Assembly: GCF_018691265.1 (NCBI RefSeq)
Contig: NW_024881277.1
Location: 7,677,080-7,741,079 of the forward strand
Source of the DNA: Tyto alba
Taxonomy: Eukaryota > Chordata > Aves > Strigiformes > Tytonidae
Length of the DNA stretch: 64,000 bases
Direction: 5' to 3'
Part shown: piece by piece, positions 1 to 10,889 of the stretch
Numbering within the stretch: position 1 is the first letter of the stretch
How the letters are laid out: each line of letters starts with the position of its first letter
Program-made: the position numbers and the translations under genes
Notes under the pieces: generated by a model
What the model saw: the letters and a program-made list of their open reading frames with translations, nothing else
The model's database searches: none
What the model was told of the DNA's origin: nothing

Positions 1-895
1 ATAGTCTCTCCCCATCTTTCCTGTAGCCCTGTTTAAGTCCTGGAAGGCCACTAGAATTTCTCCCTTGGAGCCTTCTCTTCTTCAGTCTGAACAAAACAAA
101 CTCTCTCAGCCTGTTCTCACAAGGGAGGTGTTCCAGCCCCCCAGTCATCTTCACGGCCTCCTCTGGACCTGCTTGAGCATGTCCATGTCCTTTTTATGTT
201 TGGATCATGAGAGCTGGAAACCAGACTACAGTGCCGGTCTCATGAGAGCAGAGCAGAATGGGAGAATCCCCCACCTTGACCTGCTGGCCACACTTCTCTT
301 GATGCAGCCCAGGACACGGTTGGTTTTCTGGCCTGCGAGTGCACAGTGCTGGCTCACAATCAGTTTTCCATGAACTACCAACCCCAAGTCCTTCTCCGCA
401 GGGCTGCTCTCAATCCACTCCTTGCCCAGCATCTATTTGTATGTGAGGTTGTCCCAAGCCATGGGTAGGACCTTCAACTTGGCCTTGTTGAACTTCATGA
501 GGTTTGTATGGGCCCACTTCTCCAGCCTGTCCAGGTTCCTCTGGATGGCATCCTTTCCCTCCAGCATGTCACCACACCACACAGTTTGGTGTCATCTGTG
601 AACTTGCTGAGGATGCACTCGATCCTGCTGTCCATGACGGCAACACAGATGTCAATCAATACCAGACCCAAATCCAACCCCTGAGGAATTCCCCTCATCT
701 CTGTTCTCCAATTGGTTGTTGAGCCTGTGACCTCAGCACTTTGAGTTTGATCCCCCCAACCAATTCTTTATCCACCGAGTGGTCTATCCGCCAAATCACC
801 GTCTCTCCAACTCTAGACGAGAATGTCATGCGGGACCGTGTCAAGTGCTTTGCACAAGTCCACGTAGATTACATCAGTTGCTCTTCCAACTGTTC
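1..895 (-). mobile_element. CR1 LINE fragment, antisense (copy A)
   Basis: On the minus strand this is the 3' part of a CR1 non-LTR retrotransposon. The plus strand shows diagnostic antisense CR1 text, such as TTGGTGTCATCTGTGAACTT and the TTATCCACCGAGTGGTC block followed by GTCAAGTGCTTTGCACAAGT. It is degraded by stops and frameshifts and has no usable ORF. The junction with the next element lies near 895-960. Confidence 0.85.
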
Positions 896-962
896 TTTGG
901 TGAGGCCAGCAACAGGCAAGACCAGTGTGTGTGCATGTCATGTTGGTGTGTCTGCCAGTGGG

Positions 963-1455
963 TGTAACTCATGGTCTGAGCCTGGTCGGCAGCCAAACAC
1001 CACACAGCTCCCACCTGGGAATGGGGAAGGAAGCAGAGGGGTAAAGGGAGACTCACGGGTTGAGATAGAAACAGTTGAATAATGGTGATAAAATAATACA
1101 GTGGCAGTATGAACGGATAATGTAAAATGCAATTGCTCACTAACCGCCGACTGACACCCAGCCGGCTCCCGGCCAGCGATCCTGAAACACAAAGATGCCG
1201 CGACCACAATCCCAAAAGTGAGAGTGTGCCCCTTCCCGCCCACCCCTCCTTTATATGGTGAGCGTAACTTCACATGACATGGAATATTGGCCAATCCAGG
1301 CCCGCTGCTCCAGCTCTGTTTCCTCTCTGCTTCTTGTGAGCCTGTGCACAGGCAGGACACGGGGAGCTGGAGAGTCCCTGAAATCTCCGTGTGCATCAGC
1401 ACTCCTCCAGCTACCAAAAAGGAACATGAACTCTATTCCAGTCTGAACCAGGACC
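963..1455 (-). mobile_element. ERV-L-like LTR, 3' LTR of minus-strand provirus (copy A)
   Basis: About 490 bp aligned to the LTR at 2773-3254, but visibly diverged from it. On the plus strand it begins TGTAACTC and ends CCAGGACC. It contains the shared GGGTTGAGATA block and, near 1250, CTTTATATGGTGAGC, which reads as a TATA-like element. Its orientation is the same as the integrase remnant. That places it as the 3' LTR of a minus-strand provirus. Confidence 0.75.
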
Positions 1456-2772
1456 GTGTCCACCCCTTGTTCCATATCCTTTGCATTATCCTCAGGTTCC
1501 ATATTTCCTAATACAGTCTAATAAATTACTGTCCTCTTCCCTGGTCTTAGGCATGTGCACACAGATATAATTCCCTTAGCCCATGGGCCATCTTAAGCCC
1601 ATACGTGGAATTACCTTTGCCCAAGGACCTGGGTGCACTTGGTCCTTGCAGTCTATATACTGCAGAATGTATCGTGAGTTCATTTGGTCCATAGCTTCAG
1701 GTTCCATCTGTCCTAACAGTCTCTTAAGGCAGGAGGAGGGATTCTCAGTTGGTAGGGCACAGGTGTCCTTGGGCCTGGCAGGAGGATGGCATGCAGTCTC
1801 TGTTGCAGCTGGAGCTGGTGGCTGATGCATCTGACGCTGTCTATATTCAGTCTGCAGCAGGCGCTGGGTATCAGTTGCTGAAACCAATCGTGACTTTATT
1901 GAAGCTCGTGTTTTTCTTCATGAATATGATGCCATTAGCATAATATGTGTCAACCATAGCAATGCATTTATAGGGTTGTTTGGTGATTAATGTAATACAG
2001 TTTATTGGCTATTTTCACCTAACATTAAGTCCCCTTGAGGCACACATCGGACTTCCCCGTCCTTCTGCATTGCCCACCAAGTGCACCCAGGTCCTTTGGC
2101 AAAGGAAATCCCACATATGGGCTTACCTTTACCTGAAGTAGGAATAACCCAAATAGTCTTCCCCAGCATGTTCTTAAGGTGCACTACTGGGACTCTATCT
2201 CCATCTGCAGTATGTAGAATTTTGACTGGGCAGGGCCATCCTGGTTGGTAGATGCTCTAGTTTTGACTAACCAGGTGGGCTTTGCTAAATGTCTGTCCCA
2301 GTGTTTAAAAGTTCCTCTTCTCATTGATCTCAGCGTGGTCTTTAGTAGCCCATTGTACCACTCAATTTTCCCAGAGGCTGGTGCATGGTAGGGGATATGA
2401 TATACCCCCTCAATGCCATGTTCTTTTGTCCAGGTGTTTATGAGATTATTTAAAAAATGAGTGCCATTATCTGACTCAATTCTTTCTGGGGTACCATGTT
2501 GCCACAGGACTTGTTTTTCAAGGCCCAGAATAGTGTTCCGGGCAGTGGCATGGGACACGGCCTATGTTTCCACCCACCCGGTAGTTGCTTCCACCATTGT
2601 GAGCACATAAAGTTTGACATGCCAAGTATTGTGGAAGCACAATGTAATCACTCTGCCAGGCCTCCCCATATCTATATTTTAACCATAGCCCTCGATACCA
2701 AAGAGGTTTTAACCTCTTGGCTTGCCTGATTGCATCATGTGTATCACATTCATGGATAACCTGTGTGACAGT
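1456..2772 (-). pseudogene. ERV-L-like pol remnant (integrase region), copy A
   Basis: Read on the minus strand, 2184-2720 encodes an integrase core fragment with ESDNGTHF (the second catalytic Asp) and YHIPYHAPASGKIE (the region of the catalytic Glu). This combination is typical of class III ERV-L integrases. It is followed by a C-terminal-domain reading around 2002-2184 that contains CTWWAMQKDG. Gag, protease, RT and most of the integrase N-terminus are missing between the 5' LTR and this piece. The longest open piece (2184-2558) has no plausible start. 1456-2000 is non-coding tail before the 3' LTR. It is certainly non-functional. Confidence 0.8.
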
Positions 2773-3254
2773 TGTCGTGGTTTAAACCTGGTCAGCAGCT
2801 AAACGCCACGCAGCTGCTCACCCACCCTCCCCTCCACTTGGGAATGGGGAGGGAATCAGAGGGCAAAGGGAGACTCATGGGTTGAGATAAAAACAGTTTA
2901 ATAACAGTAACAGAATAATATGGTGACATGATGAATGGGTAACGTACAATACAGCTGCTCACCACCCGTCAACCGACACCCACCTGCTCCCGGCCAGCGA
3001 TCCCAAACACAAAGACCCTGTGGCAACACTCCCGGAAGTGAGAGCCCCTTCTGACCCACTCCTTCCTTTATATAGTGAGCGTAATGACATGGAATATTGG
3101 CCAATCGGGGCCCAGCACTCCAGCTGTGCTCCCCCCACCCCCGCACACAGGCAAGGGCTCTCGGACCTGGAGAGCCTCTGGGGCCTCAGTGTGCTGCAGC
3201 ACTCCTCCCGCTGCCAAAATGAACAGGAACTCTATTCCAGCCCGAACCAGGACA
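2773..3254 (-). mobile_element. ERV-L-like LTR, 5' LTR of minus-strand provirus (copy A)
   Basis: The 482 bp element has TG/CA ends (TGTCGTGGTTTAAAC to CCAGGACA on the plus strand). It contains GGGTTGAGATAAAAACAGTTTAAT and a TATA-like CTTTATATAGTGAGC near 3064. It is the better preserved LTR of the pair. A plus-strand gammaretrovirus-like leader begins immediately after it, so the two elements abut without spacer. Confidence 0.82.
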
Positions 3255-3409
3255 GGGGCCCTGTGTGTAACTGCGTGTCTGTGTGCCTGTATGCCTGCAT
3301 GAGAGAAGTGAAACGCAGCACAGCTGCCAAGTGAGTGCGGAGTTCTGATCCCTGCTTCCATGTCCTCCACGAGGAGAGTGGCCGGAGGCGAGAGAAGCGA
3401 ACAAAGTGT

Positions 3410-3667
3410 ATGTCAGATTTTAAAACAGGATTGTTTGAGCCTGTGGTTAACTTTTGGTGTCCCATACACAGACCCGAGGATTTTTCTTGTAATCCAATCT
3501 TTGTTTTGGAATGCTTTGGTTGTGGACAAGACGTCTGGGTGGAATTTGGAGACGATTTCTGGTGTAGTAAATGTCAAGGGAAGTGGTCTGACTGGGACAG
3601 AATTGAGCGCTCGGGTCAGCTTAAAAGAACTTATTGTGGGAACCTAGGAAACTTACAGAGGCAATAG
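3410..3667 (+). CDS. Zinc-ribbon-like ORF in ERV leader, upstream of gag
   Basis: An 85-residue ORF from ATG 3410 to TAG 3665-3667. It ends 35 nt before the gag ATG at 3703. The centre holds ECFGCG and FWCSKC, giving CX2C-X13-CX2C (Cys 35, 38, 52, 55), which is a zinc-ribbon spacing. The rest is rich in aromatic and acidic residues. I know no gammaretroviral leader protein like this. It could be a real accessory or upstream ORF, or a captured host exon. The reading frame extends to a GTG at 3335, but the ATG at 3410 is preferred. The copy at 26,876 is broken. Function is unknown. Confidence 0.4.
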   Translation: MSDFKTGLFEPVVNFWCPIHRPEDFSCNPIFVLECFGCGQDVWVEFGDDFWCSKCQGKWSDWDRIERSGQLKRTYCGNLGNLQRQ

Positions 3668-3702
3668 AAGCAGAATGTGGATAAGCCCTCCCGGCTAACA
3701 AT

Positions 3703-4068
3703 ATGGGAGGGAAACAGAGTGGGGGTATAGTGAAAAAGATCCCTCTGGGCTGCATCTTAGCCCATTGGAAGGAAATTGGAGGCACACCAGGTGGAAGTGT
3801 GAATAAAAGGACATTAACTAAATACTGTATCCAGTGGTGGCCCCTGTATAAATTAGATGACAGGGGGAAATGGCCCTTTAATGGAACCTTGAATTATAAT
3901 ACTTTGTTGCAACTGATGTTGGTTTTGAGGAGAGAAGGAAAGTGGGATGAGGTCAGGTCTCATATGCAGACACTCCGAAATCACCCTGAGTATCAAACTG
4001 ATTGTGGATTAAAGAGCCCACAAGACCCAATGGTTTTGGCTCTAGAAAAGGAAAATATGAAAGAAGGA
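3703..4068 (+). pseudogene. ERV gag fragment, matrix (copy A)
   Basis: The ORF opens MGGKQSGG, a glycine-2 N-myristoylation context typical of retroviral matrix proteins. It runs without a stop for 122 codons (W-rich, KYCIQWWPLYKLDD) and then meets the deletion junction at 4068/4069. The frame continues out of register into env sequence and stops at 4119. Capsid, nucleocapsid and all of pol are absent. The matrix part is better preserved here than in copy B, where a one-base shift brings a TAA. Confidence 0.8.
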
Positions 4069-4720
4069 TACTCCAGGACAAAATATTTAACCAGTCCCAT
4101 GCCCCAAATGGTGTTTTGAGGTCACCATGGAAAAGGGTAAGACAGGGAGCTTATAACCCGCTTATAGAGAAACCGTTAGGGTTTCATAGCTTCACACAGT
4201 GGTTCTTACCCTGGTTTGGAGTTCGTGAGATTGAAAAAGCCATGGTAAATATTTTGGCAGAAATGGAAATAATAGCAAACGCAACTACTGATGCCCTTTT
4301 ATGTTTAGACCAGGAGGTAAAATCCCTGAAGGGAGTAGACTTTCAAAACAGAACGGCTCTAGATATAATCACAGCTCACATGGGAAGGGTGTGCACCTTG
4401 ATCAATACAAGCTGTTGTATTTATGTAGATGAATCAAGTAGAACAGAGATTGACCTTCAGAAGATTTGGGAACACTCAAAAGTCTTACATCGGGTATCCC
4501 TGGATGATACCTCGTATGGGTTTTCTAACCTCTGGGAAAAGCTCACCTCTTGGCTACCTAATGTCGCAAAGCTTAAGTAGCTTTTTGTTGCAGTTATCGT
4601 GATTATTGTATTAGGATTATTGGTCTGTTGTGTGTTGCAATGATTTATGTGGATGGATAAACAAACTGGGAATACCGATGAGGAGTGGAAGAAACACAAA
4701 TTACAGCAAAACATTGAAAA
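4069..4720 (+). pseudogene. ERV env transmembrane-subunit fragment
   Basis: The frame ending at TAG 4578-4580 encodes a gamma/alpharetrovirus-type TM ectodomain. It has a heptad region, an LQNRTALD-type segment, and a CX6CC motif (CTLINTSCC) that would bond covalently with SU. After the stop the same frame reads a hydrophobic anchor (VAVIVIIVLGLLVCCVL), so the stop falls immediately before the membrane span. The fragment has no start of its own and is joined by deletion to gag. SU and the fusion peptide are missing. It is a dead remnant. Confidence 0.82.
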
Positions 4721-4776
4721 TGGCAAGTATTTTGCTAAAAGGAATGGTGCCATATAGCAAAAGAATTTGCAAGGGT

Positions 4777-4793
4777 AAAAAAAAAAGGGGGGG
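4777..4793 (+). other. Polypurine tract of ERV (copy A locus)
   Basis: A10G7 lies directly upstream of the 3' LTR start (TGATATAG at 4797). It is the expected primer site for plus-strand DNA synthesis. Confidence 0.75.
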
Positions 4794-4796
4794 ACT

Positions 4797-5335
4797 TGAT
4801 ATAGAAAATAAACGCTTAGCAAAATAACTAGCAAGATAATGGGATACTTGGTTGCAAAAGACCTTGAAAGATAACAGGAAACGTCTTTACAAGAGGCCTC
4901 CATAGATAACAGGATATCCATCTGTTAATTAAGGCGTCTGCAAGAAGGAGCCATCTGGCTGGAGCCAGTTCTGCAGTTACTGGCTGAGGTAACTCAGCAT
5001 TCTGGGACAAAGCTTGAGAGTACATGGTGAAGAAGACCACGAGCCTTCCTCCAAAAGACCCCGGCCCACGACCACCGGATGGCAGTACGCATGTGGCAAG
5101 AGGAGGAGACTTAGGATAATGAATTCCCGGAAATAATTACAATAATCACACCTATTCTTAGAACTAATTGTAATAACCCAGCCTATACTAACGAATATGC
5201 ATGTTTCTGTATCATAAATGATGCCTGCTTCATGATACGGTGTACAAGCTTGGAGGAGAGATCGCCCTTGTTCAATCACTGCAATAAACATACCTGCTTT
5301 ATAACTCTTTGTGAATTGTAAAGTGTGTTTCCACA
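4797..5335 (+). mobile_element. 3' LTR of gammaretrovirus-like ERV (copy A locus)
   Basis: The sequence follows the polypurine tract, begins TGATATAGAA, and has AATAAA at 5283-5288. The end is placed near CCACA at 5335 and is approximate. It does not resemble the LTR at 35,481-35,916. The two loci therefore share a gag half but have unrelated 3' halves. Confidence 0.65.
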
Positions 5336-5390
5336 TGTCAGAAAACAGCATGAGAAAGACATAGCAGAACAAAGTACAGCAGGGGAGGTA

Positions 5391-5515
5391 GAGAATGGAG
5401 ACAAAGAGAAAGAAATGTCACCACAAGGGCAGTGCTGTGCTGCAACAAGTCTCCCAGAGGGAGTCTGGAAGAGCCCACAGCTCTGTGTTTCAAGGAACAA
5501 CCAGGAGGATGGATA
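5391..5515 (-). repeat. Fragment of dispersed repeat R (reverse orientation)
   Basis: Its reverse complement matches the block near 16,990-17,090, including CCTTGAAAAACA and the CCACAGCTCTGTG-like text. It abuts the CR1 tail at 5520. Confidence 0.5.
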
Positions 5516-5519
5516 GATA

Positions 5520-6064
5520 CTCAGCATTTGTGCGGCCTCACCTTCGACACTGTGTGCAGTTCTGTGCTGCACAGTTTGAGAAGAACGTGAAGGTCCTCGA
5601 ATGCATCCAGAGGAGGGCAACAAAGCCGGTGACAGAGCTGGAAGGAATGTGCTATGAGGAATGACTGAGGACTTTTGGTTTGCCTAGTTTGGAGAGGAGG
5701 AGGCTGAGGAGTGACCTCATTGCTCTCTGCAGCTTCCTGAGGGAGGGACACGGAGTGGGAGGTGCTGATCTCTTCTCCCTGGTATCCAGTGATAGGACAT
5801 GTGGGAACTGGTTTAACGCTGTGCCAGGGGAGATTTAGACTGGACATGAGGAAGCATTTGTTTTACCAAGTGGGTGGACAAACACTGGAACAGGCTTCCC
5901 AGAGAGGTGGTCGATGCCCCAGGGTGGTCAGTGTTTAAGAGGCATTTGGACAATGCCATTCATGCCATGCTGTAACTTGGTCAGCCCTGAATGGGTCGGG
6001 CAGTTGGACTAGATGATGGTTGCAGGTCCCTCCCAACTGAAATAGCCTCGTCTATTCTATTCTC
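5520..6064 (+). mobile_element. CR1 LINE 3' end, sense
   Basis: Sense CR1 3' region: TGGAGAGGAGGAGGCTGAGG, then GTGGTCGATGCCCC, ending in the short terminal repeat ATTCTATTCT typical of CR1 3' termini. The element is 5'-truncated, as most CR1 copies are, and has no intact ORF. Confidence 0.85.
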
Positions 6065-6984
6065 TACCAGTGAGGGCAGTGAGATGCTCAGGTGAGAGGG
6101 AGGTGGGGAAGAAAGGCTGATGTTGAGAGTCTGTAGGGAAAGAGCTGCAGGTGTGGGACACTGAGGACAGCCTGTGGGAAAGACAACTGAAGGCTAAGAG
6201 CCCCCAGCAGAGCCAAGGTCTTTTCCTCCTTGCCTATGACTGTTGCCTCCATAACTAAGGCCTACCTGGACAAACGGTAACCTTATGGTACCAGGACCTT
6301 AACGCCCCTCGGCCCCACCCCAGAGAGACCCATATTTGTCACTATAGTCCTGTCCTTGACACCGCAAATTCCCATATGACACTGTCCCAGGAAGAGCCCT
6401 GGGCAATGTGTGAGGGACAGGATTTCCCTTCCCAGGGGCTGGGGATCAGGCTTTGGCCCTATGGCCTAAACACGTTAAGGTACAGTAAGCACCAGAACCA
6501 CCTTAACATTGTGTTTGTTTGCCTCGCATTGACACCTCCAACTTCCTGCTCTAACCAGCCCCTGAGGAGGCTTTGTTGCTGATGGCCCTCACTGGGACCC
6601 ATTAACACTCCTTGAAACCTTAGGGGTTGCTTCTGATGTTGACTTCTTCAGCCCTTCGCTCAGGCTCTTCTTGGTGTCTGAAGCTCATGGTCTCAACATC
6701 ACAGACACCATGGGGCTCATTCAAATGTAAAAAGCCATGTCTCCTGCAATTGTTTTCTTCAGTTATCAAGCCTTGGACAGATAACTGCAGAGGTCTCTGG
6801 AGTGTATGTAAAGGGGAACATTTGACTGAGCATTTCATACAGAAGTATTTCTTAGGTTTAAGTCTACTGTATTACTTTTTCTGTTTACAGAAGAAGTGAT
6901 TGCAGCCTCCTCTGATCTTGATGCAGAGGGTCTCCTAGTGCTGTCAAGATGGGTAGGGCCAGCTCCTCCTGAAGGTCAGACACT
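6065..6984. other. Unassigned sequence
   Basis: I see no gene, RNA gene or recognisable repeat here. The short ORFs (for example 6376-6582 and 6627-6899) lack family signatures or codon structure. Confidence 0.5.
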
Positions 6985-7200
6985 GCATGGACAGCCTGAT
7001 TCCTCACCTCCCCAGCCCTGCCACTTCTCTCATCGTCCCCCTGGCACTTGCAGCACAACTCCTTCCATCAGACTTCTCCACCCAGGCCCGCAGCTGGATG
7101 TTACAGCTCCACTGCACCAGCTCCCACTGGCTTTCCTCAGAGACCTGGCTGCACACGGGCACAGCAGAATTTACCTTCATTGCAAACCAACAGATGGAAA
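6985..7200 (+). repeat. Dispersed repeat, inverted mate at 15,870-16,062
   Basis: The block containing GCACCAGCTCCCACTG and GGCTGCACACGGGCACAG matches the reverse complement of 15,870-16,062 at moderate identity. It is probably an old interspersed repeat of unknown class. Confidence 0.5.
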
Positions 7201-7249
7201 ATATAGTAAAAAGGAAAGGTCTTGGTGGGTTGGAGAGGAGGCAGCCGCG

Positions 7250-7680
7250 TGCCCTGGCAGCAAGGGAGGCCAGCTGCACCCAGGCCTTTGTGGCCAGCAG
7301 GACGGCCAGGAGATCAAGAGAGGGGCTTGTCCAGGTTACTGTGTCCGGATTGCAATCCCCAGTACAGGAAGGATGTTGACAAGCTGGAGGGGGTTCAGTG
7401 AATGTCCCCCAAGACAGGCTGGGGCTGGAACACTTTGCCTGTGAGGAGAGGCTGAGGGAGCTGGGCTTGTGCAGCCTGGAGAAGGGAAGGCTGAGGGGCA
7501 CCACCCTGCAGCCTCTCCGCACCAATGAGGAGGTCCTGAAGAATACAGAATGGGGTTCTCCACCATGGAGCATGTTAAGAGGCTGAAAGAGGAGGGTTGG
7601 GTGAAACAGGGGATGTTCACCCTGGAGATAAGGAAAAGATTTTGGAGCAGTCTCAGGGCTAGTCCTGAGTAGGGTGGCCA
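7250..7680 (+). mobile_element. CR1 LINE 3' fragment, sense
   Basis: Reads as a degraded CR1: AGTACAGGAAGGATGTTGACAAG, then GAGAGGCTGAGGGAGCTGGG and CAGCCTGGAGAAGGGAAGGCTGAGG, then GGAGATAAGGAAAAG. It lacks the terminal repeat. Confidence 0.75.
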
Positions 7681-8249
7681 TGAGCCCTGCCTGCCCTCCT
7701 GTCTGCCATGGCTGCTCAGGTCACAAGAACAGAGGTGCCCCCAGAATCAGAACACAGGTGGGCCTCTTCCACCTGCCTCAGCCCTCCCCTCCCCAAGGAG
7801 GTCATTTCTGTTGGGTGGCTTCTCAGATGTACTGGATGACCTCAGAATGCCTGCTGGCCAGCATGTCTCCTGAGGGCCAGTCAGGCTGCTGCAGTGGAAG
7901 CCACCTCATCATCATCACCATTCGTGCCACCTGCCCTTGGTCTGTCTCTCCCCTGCCTCTCTGTCCCTAGCTTGTCTCTGCTGGGATGAGTGGTTTTGTG
8001 ATGCACGTGTTGGCCCCAAATTGCTGGAGCCATCTGCTGTCCAATCAGGCTCCTGTAACAGTCGTGGCCTCACAATCACCACCACAATTGGTGTTGCCTT
8101 TGCCCATCTTTCCCCACCCACTCCCTTGACTCCTCATCTCTGCTGCAGCCCAAGCTCAACAGCCAAACCCAGCCCCTTTCCTGGCCTTTCTCTCTCCCCT
8201 TTCCCATGGCAGGACAGAACCACCCTGGGTGTGGTGTGTTTTGGCTTTG
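7681..8249. other. Unassigned sequence
   Basis: No supported feature. The ORFs on both strands are short and compositionally biased. Confidence 0.5.
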
Positions 8250-8520
8250 CATTTATTGTGACTTACGCTTGTGATTATATGTTCCTGTTTTACGAACTGA
8301 GCTGCTGTTCCAAACTTCTCTATCTCAATTTCTAAAATCTGTAGTTCTCTTTCTACATCTTGTACCTGGCCAATACCTAACTGCAGTTATTTAATCTGTA
8401 ACCAGGGTCTGTGTCAGTGGACCATAAGAGCATCCTCATTTGTGATTAAGTCTGCTCTCTTATTTTGGGAAATTACTCCTTCAATTTCTTCATATCTTTT
8501 TGCATGTTCTTTAGCATCCG
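8250..8520 (-). pseudogene. Possible ERV env TM heptad fragment
   Basis: The minus-strand reading has a heptad-like stretch (QVQDVERELQILEIEIEKFG) with two in-frame stops upstream. This resembles the coiled coil of a retroviral TM subunit. No LTR or other ERV part is adjacent. The call is weak. Confidence 0.25.
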
Positions 8521-9754
8521 TTCCTCTCAGGAGAAATCTATTTCTGAATGCACCAGCTCAAGACAAGTTTCTCTATTGTTGGGGTAAGTGGAGAAGTTTG
8601 AGGAGGCCCTGGTCCAGGATTCTTTTTCCTGGGAGAGGGGCTGGCACAGAGGGGCTTGCTGGCAGGGGACAATAAAGATGCCTGGGAGACTGGAGCAAGG
8701 GACACAGGGAGACACTGGCCTCCGTCTCCTCATGCCATGGCTGGCCCTCAGCCCTGGGGCTGATGGGGAGGCTGAGACACCTCTCCTTCCTTCCTTCACT
8801 CCCCACACTTGGATGGGCCTCAGGAAACATCCAGGAGCCTGGAGGATGCACAAACCTCCTGGTCCAAGGGAGTGGGGCTATGTGTGACAGTGTGTGTGTG
8901 AAAGACATGAAGAAGATGTGAGGTGTCTGTGTGAAGATTCCTCAGCATCCCCTGAGGGGAAGGATCCCCATTCCCAGGCTATGGGGGTCAGGGCTTGATC
9001 ATCCTGCGTGAGGAAACACATCAAGGGCTTTCACAGTTGCCTGAACATTTGATTTTCAGCCTGGCAGCAGTGCCTCTGCCTTCCTGCTTCGTCACCCCCA
9101 GAGACAGGAACCTTGTCTCCTCATTCCCTCCATGGGCTCTTCAGTGATGGACCTCGGTGGCCATCACTGACACCCTCAGGAACTTGGAGGGTTCCTGCTG
9201 ACTCCGACTTCTCTAGAGGCTTGAGTCAATCCCTTTCCAGGATCTGCAGTTCAGCAACTTGACACCAGAGGGCTCGGAAGCAGCTAAAACGTCCTCAATA
9301 GCCAAGTATCTGAGTATCACTGAATTCCTCAGTTCCTATGTGGTGAATTTGAGTGGTTTCAGGAGTGTCGTCAAAGTGAAAAGCTTTCCGTATTAAATGT
9401 TAATAAGAAACAATCTCTTCTTTTTCCACTAGTTCCTATTTTCCTGCTTACACACTGAGGGACATCACCTAACTGCAATTGCTACTGATTCTAGACCATC
9501 TCCCGATTAAGTCTGAATATGGATGGAAGTCAAGACCCTGTATGTCAGACACTCTCTGGGCAGTGTTTGTCCCTACCTCCAACCCCACATGTCTCTCACC
9601 AGCCCCCTGCGACTTACAGCAATACAGCAACTTTGTTCTAATCTGAGATTTCTCCAGACAGTCTGTAGCTGCACGTTTCAGCCCATTCACACCAACTCCT
9701 ACATGCTGTACTTGGGAAATGAGCTGCACACAGACACAGAAGAATGTTTCTTAC

Positions 9755-9785
<31 letters not shown>

Positions 9786-10880
9786 GAAAAAATGATACCC
9801 AGAACTCCTGTTCTGCATATGAAGTCCACCTAAACTGTTCTGAAGTCCACTTTCTACAGTGGAGATACCCTTACACCAAAGAAAAACATATTATTTGTCA
9901 AGCAGAGTGCCCAAGAGCCCCCATTGTACCCCCTGCCCCAGACGCTGTCCGCAATCACTCATGGTCACTCACACACTGAAGTTATAAGCTCCCTAAATTC
10001 ACAGAGGGATGCAAAGAGTCAAAAGAAAGGAAATGCCCTCTTTTGAATAGCCATATCTGCACTCATCCCACTGTATGTGGGCTACAAGTACGTCTTCAAG
10101 TAGGCTCTGCAGCATCTGGACCCACTCATTTCTCATTCGCCTCCAACACGGGGCAGCTTGGGTGCAATTGTCCAGGCTTCCTCATCTACTCAAGGGACAG
10201 AAATTATCTGTCTTGACTGAGATGCTTTGGCTTCACCCTGCCTGTCCACCAGCTCCTGCTCCAGAAAGTCTCCCACCAGCCTGGGGGCACATTTCCCAGT
10301 CCCATGCCATGGCCTCATCTACCCTTGTGTATCTTGTGGGCAGTGGTCACCACTTTGTGGGCAACTGAATCAACCCTTGAATGAAGATGTTTGGCAAAAG
10401 TTGAACCATTTGCAGTGTTGACCTTGGTGTAATCCATATGGAAGAAGATTTCATTGCCAGAACTTTGACACTGTTCTGTTCATTCTCATTAATTTTTTTC
10501 ACAGGCCATGGACAAAGACCAGCAAGCTGATAGTGCTTTCTCGCCCCCTATGTAAAGAGAGTTGGATACATCTGATTCCTTTTGACAGGTAATATTCGCA
10601 TTTTTTCATATAGCCCCTGATTCGATTCTTCTCCACCATTGGCTGTTTTCCTCTAGAGTCCTGCCTTGAGGCACAATGGCTTAGGAGAACCTCTTGGTGA
10701 AATATGAGGCAAAGAGAACATAAAGTATCTCGGCTCTATTGCCACCAATCTTAAAAAATTTAGTTGCGACCAAGCATTATTCCTGTTTCTTCTTGCTACT
10801 GTTCCTGAAGTAATAAAATCTTATGATGAAGCCCGTGAATTCCCATTCAAGTTTCAACTGAATTTTGATACAGAAGACTG
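8521..10880. other. Gene-poor stretch with one A-run
   Basis: No gene is supported. A 26-base A run lies at 9760-9785 and could be the tail of an old retroposed sequence, but nothing upstream is recognisable and no AATAAA precedes it closely. Confidence 0.5.
9760..9785 (+). repeat. Poly(A) run (26 A)
   Basis: A pure A homopolymer, followed by GAAAAAATG. Confidence 0.95.
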
Positions 10881-10889
10881 CGGTGCTTG

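Larger units (their letters stand above)
1..4068. repeat. Segmental duplication, copy A (direct orientation)
   Basis: This block matches 23,463-27,529 base for base apart from scattered substitutions and small indels. It starts mid-CR1 at the window edge, so its left end is not visible. It carries, in order, antisense CR1, the minus-strand ERV-L-like provirus, and the leader plus the first 122 codons of a gammaretrovirus-like gag. The shared sequence stops inside gag right after GAAAGAAGGA. From there copy A goes to an env fragment and copy B continues through gag. Confidence 0.93.

Noticed and set aside
1..500. Plus-strand 102-codon ORF, repeated at 23,527
   Set aside because: It is antisense CR1 text. 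Its conservation between the two places is due to the segmental duplication.
8545..8800. Apparent similarity to 12,246-12,480
   Set aside because: Only short shared words such as GCACCAGCTCA and ACACTG; not enough to call a repeat.
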